Positions 23,553 through 29,057 of a DNA stretch of 29,057 nt are shown one piece after another; positions within the stretch are counted from its first letter, which is position 1, and every line of letters begins with the position of its first letter. The notes under the pieces are model-generated. The model saw only the letters and a program-made list of their open reading frames with translations, did no database searches and was not told the DNA's origin. This DNA comes from Lachnoclostridium sp. UBA5725 (GTDB lineage: Bacteria > Bacillota > Clostridia > Lachnospirales > Lachnospiraceae): contig DIGJ01000001.1 in NCBI GenBank assembly GCA_002419585.1, positions 1-29,057 of the forward strand, given 5' to 3'. A program made the position numbers and the translations under genes.

Positions 23553-24917
23553 ATGGCACAATTTTACTCAGAAGTAAATCCAGAGATTGTTCAATTATCT
23601 GCAAGATGCAAGGAGAACATGAGGATTGATCCAGAACTATATCGAAAATATGAAGTAAAAAGAGGGCTTCGTGACATAAGTGGTCAAGGTGTTTTGACCG
23701 GACTTACCGAAATATCCGAGATACGATCTTATACGATGGTAGACAGAGATATGATTCCAATGGAAGGTAAACTATATTACCAGGGGATTGACATTGAAGA
23801 TCTTGTCGCTGGATTTATTAAGGAAGACCGTTTTGGCTTTGAAGAAACTGCTTATCTTTTACTATTTGGGTCATTACCAAATAGCAAAGAATTGGAAGAT
23901 TTCAAAAACTTACTTATAAAATACCGTGAAGACTTACCAACAAGTTTTGTCCGGGATATTATTATGAAGGCTCCAAGCAAGGATATGATGAATACACTTG
24001 CAAGAAGCGTACTTACCTTATACTCTTATGATGATTTGGCAGATGATACTACTGTCGAAAATGTACTACGTCAGTGTTTACAGTTGATTGCGCTGTTCCC
24101 ATTACTTTCCGTATACGGATATCAGGCATATAGTCACTACCATGATGGAAATAGCTTGTTTATTCATTCTCCAATCAAGGAAATGTCTACAGCAGAGAAT
24201 ATTTTGCATATATTACGTCCAAATAGTAAGTTTACAAAACTAGAAGCCAGGATATTGGATATGGCACTTGTGTTACATGCAGAGCATGGTGGTGGTAACA
24301 ACTCAACTTTTACTACACATGTAGTAAGCTCTTCCGGTACGGATACCTATTCTACGATAGCAGCATCTTTGGGTTCTCTCAAAGGACCAAGACATGGTGG
24401 TGCCAATATCAAGGTTATGCGTATGTTTGAGGATATGAAGAAAAACGTAAACGATTGGGAGAATGAGGACGAAGTTGCACAGTATCTGATTAATGTATTA
24501 AATAAAAAGGCGTTTGATCAAAAAGGCTTAATCTATGGTATGGGTCATGCTGTGTACTCCATATCGGATCCAAGAGCAAGTATCTTGAAGAATTATGTAA
24601 AGAGTCTGTCCGAAGAAAAAGGTATGGAAAAAGAATTTGCTCTGTATTCAATCGTAGAAAATCTTGCGCCACAAGTCATTGCCAACGAACGTAAGATTTA
24701 TAAGGGAGTTAGTGCAAATGTTGACTTTTATAGCGGATTCGTGTACAGTATGTTAGGACTTCCATATGAATTGTATACTCCTATATTTGCAATCTCTCGT
24801 ATTGCAGGATGGAGCGCTCATCGTTTGGAAGAAATAATAAATGACGGAAAAATTATCAGACCTGCTTATAAAGCAGTTGCGCCTCATACCGATTATGTGG
24901 CTTTAGACAAACGATAA
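23553..24917 (+). CDS. gltA: Citrate synthase
   Basis: A 454-residue citrate synthase joining acetyl-CoA and oxaloacetate. The catalytic residues are visible: H245 in HAEHGGGNNSTF, H332 in GMGHAVY, and D391 in ANVDFYSG. The N-terminal extension of about 60 residues before GKLYYQGIDIEDLV, and QLSARCKEN at about 15-23, are features of the clostridial form. In fermentative clostridia it usually feeds 2-oxoglutarate and glutamate synthesis, not a full cycle. Start at ATG behind AAGGGAG. No aconitase or isocitrate dehydrogenase gene is adjacent. Confidence 0.95.
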   Translation: MAQFYSEVNPEIVQLSARCKENMRIDPELYRKYEVKRGLRDISGQGVLTGLTEISEIRSYTMVDRDMIPMEGKLYYQGIDIEDLVAGFIKEDRFGFEETAYLLLFGSLPNSKELEDFKNLLIKYREDLPTSFVRDIIMKAPSKDMMNTLARSVLTLYSYDDLADDTTVENVLRQCLQLIALFPLLSVYGYQAYSHYHDGNSLFIHSPIKEMSTAENILHILRPNSKFTKLEARILDMALVLHAEHGGGNNSTFTTHVVSSSGTDTYSTIAASLGSLKGPRHGGANIKVMRMFEDMKKNVNDWENEDEVAQYLINVLNKKAFDQKGLIYGMGHAVYSISDPRASILKNYVKSLSEEKGMEKEFALYSIVENLAPQVIANERKIYKGVSANVDFYSGFVYSMLGLPYELYTPIFAISRIAGWSAHRLEEIINDGKIIRPAYKAVAPHTDYVALDKR

Positions 24918-24952
24918 GCTGTTTTGATACTATGCGTATAGGAGATTTTCAA

Positions 24953-25234
24953 ATGAAAAATCTATTTGAAAAGATAAAAAAAAATAACCTGTGGATGGAT
25001 TGCTTTAATCTGTCCACAGGTATTATATTAGTTGTCGTATTAATCTTGTTTTGCTTATTTCCTGGTAACAAGGTAGTGATAGCGTTATTGTTTTTGCTTA
25101 CAGGAACTATAAATCTATCAAATGGCATAAAAAGGTATACTCAAAAAAGTACGAGAAGTACGGGAATACTCTTAATTATGATTAGTGCCATTACATTGAT
25201 TGCCGGAGCTATGTTTTTAATCAAGATTGCCTAA
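24953..25234 (+). CDS. Small three-segment membrane protein
   Basis: A 93-residue protein with three predicted membrane helices (about 18-38, 43-60 and 74-92) and a basic N-terminus (MKNLFEKIKKNN). I do not recognise a functional family; proteins of this shape are common and uncharacterised in Lachnospiraceae. The start at 24953 has AGGAG nine bases upstream; ATG at 24932 in the same frame has none. A minus-strand terminator-like hairpin lies inside the gene. Confidence 0.65.
   Translation: MKNLFEKIKKNNLWMDCFNLSTGIILVVVLILFCLFPGNKVVIALLFLLTGTINLSNGIKRYTQKSTRSTGILLIMISAITLIAGAMFLIKIA
24979..25021 (-). terminator. Antisense terminator-like hairpin inside the small membrane protein gene
   Basis: On the minus strand ACCTGTGGA pairs perfectly with TCCACAGGT over a 17-base loop and is followed by TTATTTTTTTT. 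It would stop a transcript entering from the right on the opposite strand. No minus-strand gene is present here, so either an antisense RNA ends here or the pattern is chance in coding sequence (AAA-rich lysine codons plus a repeat). Confidence 0.35.
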
Positions 25235-25268
25235 TATAATTAAGAAAAATAAAGGAGGAGGGAATGAG

Positions 25269-26243
25269 ATGAGAAGTGAAATATTAAAAATACTTTTGGA
25301 AGGTAATAATTACGTTTCGGGACAAAAAATGTGCGAAGAACTTCATGTTTCAAGAACGGCAGTCTGGAAAGCAATGAATCAACTAAAAGATGAAGGATAT
25401 GAAATTGAATCTGTAACGAATAAAGGCTATCGAATCATTTCCTGCCCTGATTTGGTGACACAAGAAGCAATCGAAGGAAAGATAAAGACAAGAGTTTTAG
25501 GTAAACGGGTTCATTATCAAATGGAAGTAGGTTCAACGAATACAGTAGCAAAGCAATTTGCGGAAGAAAAAAATAGCCATGGTCTACTAGTAACTGCAGA
25601 TTTACAAAACAGTGGCAAAGGAAGACGCGGCAGAAGCTGGGTATCACCAAAAGAATCCGGAATCTGGATGACTTTGATTTTAAAGCCGGAACTTGATCCA
25701 AGAAATGCTTCCATGCTTACATTGGTTGCGGCACTTGCGGTTGCAAAAGGCATTTGTGAGGTGACAAAACTGGATGCAAAGATAAAATGGCCAAATGATA
25801 TTGTTGTAAATAAGAAAAAAGTATGTGGTATTCTGACCGAGATGAACGCAGAATTAGATTTTATTAATTATGTAGTGGTAGGCATTGGAATAAATGTAAA
25901 TGTTACTAAGTTTCCAGATGAAATAAAAGAAATAGCAAGCTCTTTGTATTTAGAATCTGGGAATCGAATCAATCGAAGTGAACTTATATGTAAAGCACTG
26001 GAATACTTTGAAGAATATTATGAAACGTTTTTGAACGCAGGAAATTTATCCTCCCTCTTGGAGGAGTACAATACGTTTCTTATTAATAAAGGGAAAATGG
26101 TTAAAATATTGGGCGAAACCCAGCTTGTTGGAACTGCAAAAGGGATCAATGATAAAGGTGAACTAATAGTAACAGTAGGAGATGAAGACATTACCGTTAT
26201 GTCGGGGGAAGTGTCAGTGAGAGGATTATACGAATATGTTTGA
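25269..26243 (+). CDS. birA: Biotin–protein ligase and biotin operon repressor
   Basis: A 324-residue bifunctional BirA. Residues 1-60 are a winged helix (VSGQKMCEELHVSRTAVWKA), so it can repress biotin genes. The catalytic domain has GSTNTVAKQ, the biotinyl-AMP loop GKGRRGRSW, KWPNDIVVNKKKVCGIL and VVGIGINVN, and a C-terminal SH3-like domain follows from about 275. It attaches biotin to carboxylases. Start at ATG 25269, behind AAAGGAGGAGG. It overlaps the next small gene by eight bases. Confidence 0.93.
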   Translation: MRSEILKILLEGNNYVSGQKMCEELHVSRTAVWKAMNQLKDEGYEIESVTNKGYRIISCPDLVTQEAIEGKIKTRVLGKRVHYQMEVGSTNTVAKQFAEEKNSHGLLVTADLQNSGKGRRGRSWVSPKESGIWMTLILKPELDPRNASMLTLVAALAVAKGICEVTKLDAKIKWPNDIVVNKKKVCGILTEMNAELDFINYVVVGIGINVNVTKFPDEIKEIASSLYLESGNRINRSELICKALEYFEEYYETFLNAGNLSSLLEEYNTFLINKGKMVKILGETQLVGTAKGINDKGELIVTVGDEDITVMSGEVSVRGLYEYV

Positions 26244-26589
26244 AAATGTTGTACTTTGCGGATGCAGCGCATATGAAGAGAAATTTTATCTAGATGAAAA
26301 ATTTAATGGACTTCCGGACATCATAAAGGAAGAGTTAAAGATTATGTGTGTTTTATATACCGTGGATGTGGGTGGTATCGTAACCTTGGAATTTGACGAG
26401 GAAGGTAATCTACTGTTTCATGTGACGGCGGATGAAGGCGACCTGCTATTTGATGAAATCGGAAGTGTTCTTAAAATGAAACAGGTACAAGCAGAGAAAG
26501 AAGAACTTTTTGAAGCATTGGAATTATATTATCGTGCTTTTATATTGAAGGAAGATTTGAATAAGCTATTAACCGAAGAAGACGATTAA
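26236..26589 (+). CDS. Small conserved hypothetical protein between birA and dusB
   Basis: A 117-residue soluble acidic protein: FENVVLCGCSAYEEKFYLDE, then IKEELKIMCVLYTVDVGGIV and TLEFDEEGNLLF, ending in charged helices. I recall similar small proteins at this position (beside birA and dusB) in Lachnospiraceae, possibly of the DUF6145 group, but give no function. It starts inside the end of birA, implying translational coupling. Confidence 0.7.
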   Translation: MFENVVLCGCSAYEEKFYLDEKFNGLPDIIKEELKIMCVLYTVDVGGIVTLEFDEEGNLLFHVTADEGDLLFDEIGSVLKMKQVQAEKEELFEALELYYRAFILKEDLNKLLTEEDD

Positions 26590-26648
26590 TTGCGGTATAA
26601 TTGTAAATTAATAGGAATCAAGAGGTCTCTAAAGATAGGAAAAACACA

Positions 26649-27629
26649 ATGAATTTGAAAATTGGAAAGGTAGAAATTTCAGGTAATATTGCGCTAGGAC
26701 CAATGGCAGGCGTGACGGATCTTCCGTATCGCCTCTTATGCAAGGAACAAGGAGTCGACCTTCTTTATACCGAGATGGTGAGTGCGAAAGGAATTTTGTA
26801 TAACAATAGAAACACAACCCCATTGATTACGATAGACGAGAAGGAACGACCGGTTTCGTTACAGTTATTTGGATCAGATCCAAAAATCATGAGTGAAATG
26901 GCAAAAAAAATAGAGGATCGTAATTTTGATATATTAGATATCAACATGGGATGCCCGGTGCCAAAGGTAACGAATAACGGGGAAGGTTCCGCGTTGATGA
27001 AAAATCCAAAACTGGTGGGCGAAATAGTGAAAGCAATGGTTTCCGCCATAGAAAAGCCTGTTACGGTTAAGATTCGTAAAGGGTTTGGGGGGGAAGATCG
27101 AAATGCAGTGGAGATTGCAAAAATCATAGAAGCAAATGGTGGAGCAGCTGTAGCCGTACATGGGAGAACAAGAGAACAATATTATCATGGAACAGCCGAT
27201 TGGAGCATTATTCGAGAAGTAAAAGAAGCGGTCTCTATTCCAGTCATTGGAAATGGAGATATTTTTACGCCCCAAGATGCAAAGCAGATGATAGAAGAAA
27301 CCGGCTGCGATGGAATCATGATTGCACGGGGTGCACAGGGCAATCCTTGGATTTTTAAACAGGTAAAAGAGTATTTGGAACACGGAGTGCTTCTGCCAAA
27401 ACCATCCATAGACGAAATGGTGGATATGATTTTACGTCATGCAAGGCTCCAAATAGAATTTAAGGGCTTATATGTAGGTATGCGAGAAATGAGAAAGCAT
27501 GTGGCATGGTATACCGCAGGATATCCAGGATCTTCAAAACTTCGGAATTCGATAAACGAGGTGGAAAATTACGATGACCTTGTTTTTCTTTTGGATCGAT
27601 ACATGGAATCAGTGAAACGGCATTTATAA
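26649..27629 (+). CDS. dusB: tRNA-dihydrouridine synthase
   Basis: A 326-residue flavoenzyme reducing uridines in the tRNA D-loop. Family signatures are visible: LGPMAGVTDLPYR near the N-terminus (FMN binding), catalytic C102 in INMGCPVPKV, VKIRKGF, AVHGRTREQYYHGTADW, IGNGDIFTPQDA, and GIMIARGAQGNPWIF. The small C-terminal helical domain is complete, and length is normal for DusB. The start follows GATAGGAAA. It forms a housekeeping run with birA. Confidence 0.93.
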   Translation: MNLKIGKVEISGNIALGPMAGVTDLPYRLLCKEQGVDLLYTEMVSAKGILYNNRNTTPLITIDEKERPVSLQLFGSDPKIMSEMAKKIEDRNFDILDINMGCPVPKVTNNGEGSALMKNPKLVGEIVKAMVSAIEKPVTVKIRKGFGGEDRNAVEIAKIIEANGGAAVAVHGRTREQYYHGTADWSIIREVKEAVSIPVIGNGDIFTPQDAKQMIEETGCDGIMIARGAQGNPWIFKQVKEYLEHGVLLPKPSIDEMVDMILRHARLQIEFKGLYVGMREMRKHVAWYTAGYPGSSKLRNSINEVENYDDLVFLLDRYMESVKRHL

Positions 27630-27727
27630 GCTGGCTTTATCAATTTAACACGATAAACTAATAATGCAATAAAGTGAAAATGCACAACTTAATTCCGATT
27701 ATGTATATAATAGTATATAGATTTCAC

Positions 27728-27754
27728 AAAAAATTCTTTTCTGAAGAATTTTTT
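27728..27754 (+). terminator. Rho-independent terminator after dusB
   Basis: AAAAAATTCTT (27728-27738) pairs perfectly with AAGAATTTTTT (27744-27754) over TTCTG; the 3' arm itself is the T-run. It lies about 100 bases after dusB and just before the asd promoter. It is AT-rich and could act in both directions. Confidence 0.55.
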
Positions 27755-27755
27755 G

Positions 27756-27787
27756 TTGTATTTTGACATAGAATGGTGTACTATATT
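27756..27787 (+). promoter_or_regulatory. Predicted promoter of asd
   Basis: TTGTAT (27756-27761), 17 bases, TACTAT (27779-27784), with an overlapping TATATT. A TTGACA at 27763 is at the wrong spacing (10-13 bases). A small GGAC-AAAT-GTCC hairpin (27796-27807) lies in the leader, which is about 80 bases long. No known riboswitch is seen. Confidence 0.45.
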
Positions 27788-27872
27788 TCTCAATAGGACA
27801 AATGTCCGCATAGGAGAAACACAACATTTGAATTACCAAAAAAGCCAAAGGCACAAAGATAGGAGTTTAATT

Positions 27873-28958
27873 ATGAGCGATAAGTTAAAGGTAGGTATCT
27901 TAGGCGGTACCGGTATGGTAGGACAGAGATTTATTTCATTACTTGAAAATCATCCATGGTTTGAAGTTACATTAGTAGCAGCCAGTGAAAGAAGTGCTGG
28001 GAAGACCTATGAAGAAGCAGTAGGAAATCGTTGGAAAATGACAACTCCTATGCCAGAGGGCGTAAAGAAGTTAGTTGTTCGTAATGTAAATGAAGTCAAA
28101 GCAGTTGCGGCAGATGTTGATTTTGTATTTAGTGCAGTTGATATGACAAAAGACGAAATCAAAGCAATTGAAGAAGCATATGCAAAAACAGAAACACCAG
28201 TTGTTTCAAATAATAGTGCACATAGATGGACAAAAGATGTTCCTATGGTTATACCAGAAGTTAACCCTGAACATTTTGATGTCATTCAATATCAAAAAGA
28301 ACGTTTGGGAACCAAAAGAGGTTTTATTGCTGTAAAACCAAACTGTTCCATTCAAAGTTATGCGCCTGCATTAACTGCTTTAAAAGAATTTGGACCAAAG
28401 GTTGTAGTGGCAACTACATACCAGGCCATTTCAGGAGCAGGAAAGAACTTTCAGGACTGGCCGGAAATGGTAGAAAACATCATTCCATTTATCGGTGGAG
28501 AAGAAGAAAAGAGCGAGCAGGAGCCATTAAGACTCTGGGGTAAAGTAGAAGATGGTCAAATCGTAAAAGCAGAAGGTTGCGTGATTACAACACAATGTAT
28601 CCGTGTTCCTGTTCTAAACGGACATACAGCAGCCGTATTTGTATCTTTTGAAAAGAAACCAACCAAGCAGCAAATTATCGATGCATGGGTAAATTATAAA
28701 GGACTTCCACAGGAATTAGACCTTCCAAGCGCACCAAAACAGTTCATTCAATATTTAGAAGAAGACAATCGCCCACAGGTTACTTTGGATGTTGATTTCG
28801 AAAATGGAATGGGAATTTCGATGGGACGTTTAAGAGAAGATATCGTATATGATTACAAATTTATTGGCCTTTCCCATAACACCGTACGCGGAGCCGCCGG
28901 AGGAGCAATCCTATGCGCCGAACTCTTAAAGGCGAAGGGATACATCTCGCGAAAGTAA
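27873..28958 (+). CDS. asd: Aspartate-semialdehyde dehydrogenase (archaeal/yeast type)
   Basis: A 361-residue enzyme making aspartate-4-semialdehyde from aspartyl phosphate, for lysine, threonine, methionine and diaminopimelate. NADP-binding GILGGTGMVGQRF is at residues 7-19, active-site C158 in KPNCSIQSY, GAGKNFQDWPEM after it, and H251 in VLNGHTAAVFV. The long form with KPNCS belongs to the branch found in archaea, fungi and many clostridia. Start at ATG 27873 behind ATAGGAG; the frame is open further upstream, but that part is leader and promoter. It is a single-gene unit with its own terminator. Confidence 0.93.
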   Translation: MSDKLKVGILGGTGMVGQRFISLLENHPWFEVTLVAASERSAGKTYEEAVGNRWKMTTPMPEGVKKLVVRNVNEVKAVAADVDFVFSAVDMTKDEIKAIEEAYAKTETPVVSNNSAHRWTKDVPMVIPEVNPEHFDVIQYQKERLGTKRGFIAVKPNCSIQSYAPALTALKEFGPKVVVATTYQAISGAGKNFQDWPEMVENIIPFIGGEEEKSEQEPLRLWGKVEDGQIVKAEGCVITTQCIRVPVLNGHTAAVFVSFEKKPTKQQIIDAWVNYKGLPQELDLPSAPKQFIQYLEEDNRPQVTLDVDFENGMGISMGRLREDIVYDYKFIGLSHNTVRGAAGGAILCAELLKAKGYISRK

Positions 28959-28968
28959 TGAGCCATGC

Positions 28969-29024
28969 AAAAATGAATATGAAAGCATAAATGCTCGCAT
29001 TTATATGCTTTCAGATTCATTTTT
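28969..29024 (+). terminator. Very long rho-independent terminator of asd
   Basis: A near-perfect stem of about 25 pairs: the left arm 28969-28993 (AAAAATGAATATGAAAGCAT then AAATG) pairs with 28998-29024 over CTCG, with one mismatch and one small bulge, ending in TTTTT (29020-29024). The A-run on the left also makes it a working terminator on the opposite strand. Confidence 0.85.
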
Positions 29025-29026
29025 AT

Positions 29027-29057
29027 GAGGCGAAGCCTCGCGGGCAGATTGCATGCT
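29027..29057. repeat. GC-rich hairpin and possible dispersed repeat at the window edge
   Basis: GAGGC-GAA-GCCTC (29027-29039), followed by GCGGGCAGATTGCATGCT, is much richer in GC than its surroundings and lies after the asd terminator. It looks like the beginning of an intergenic repeat family, but it is cut by the window end and no second copy is present here. Confidence 0.35.

Noticed and set aside
24987..25021. Pair of DnaA-box-like sequences (TGTGGATGG, TGTCCACA)
   Set aside because: Each differs from the consensus TTATCCACA, they lie inside a gene and are explained by the hairpin; no AT-rich unwinding region or dnaA/dnaN neighbours.
27753..27872. N-terminal extension of Asd by 40 residues
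   Set aside because: It would include the terminator edge and promoter; GILGGTGMVG should lie within about ten residues of the start, as it does from 27873.

Overview
The window looks like chromosome from a low-GC, anaerobic, motile or formerly motile Firmicute, most likely a Lachnospiraceae-type clostridium. This rests on AT-rich codon use, strong GGAGG ribosome sites with occasional TTG/GTG starts, clostridial sigma-A promoters, an archaeal/yeast-type aspartate-semialdehyde dehydrogenase, and the birA–small protein–dusB order. Almost every gene reads on the + strand. I see no tRNA, rRNA or CRISPR array.

Region 1 (1–6640) is a maltodextrin locus. The first 50 bases look like the 5' end of an IS transposase on the minus strand. 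Then comes a strong promoter with two identical LacI-type operators, and an operon of a MalR-like repressor, a cytoplasmic GH13 maltodextrin hydrolase, a lipoprotein sugar-binding protein and two ABC permeases. No ABC ATPase is present, so a shared one encoded elsewhere is implied. An intact 45-residue C-terminal scrap of a methyl-accepting chemotaxis protein follows malG.

Region 2 (6640–9225) has a promoter and a terminator enclosing about 310 bases with no gene, an ECF sigma factor with a membrane anti-sigma-like partner, and a PAP2 phosphatase.

Region 3 (9234–19133) is the most interesting part: one operon for a divergent Tad/type IV-like pilus or secretion machine. It has a CpaB-like SAF protein, two P-loop proteins that have lost the Walker lysine, a CpaF/TadA ATPase with an N-terminal membrane segment, a single protein carrying both TadB- and TadC-like halves, and five small membrane-anchored pilin-like or envelope proteins. 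The last of these joins a pilin-type anchor to a coiled coil, a phage tail-fibre-type motif and a C-terminal beta-rich domain, and looks like a tip adhesin. A perfect hairpin precedes the first pilin gene, and the operon ends in a roughly 360-base interrupted palindrome followed by a T-run. No prepilin peptidase, secretin or classical prepilin cleavage site is visible.

Region 4 (19134–23418) has a promoter flanked by a 12-base inverted repeat, two small unrecognised helical proteins, and pseI-pseG-pseC, three of the six pseudaminic acid enzymes. Region 5 (23419–29057) is housekeeping: citrate synthase, a small membrane protein, BirA, a small conserved protein, DusB and Asd. It ends in a very long terminator and a GC-rich repeat-like hairpin.
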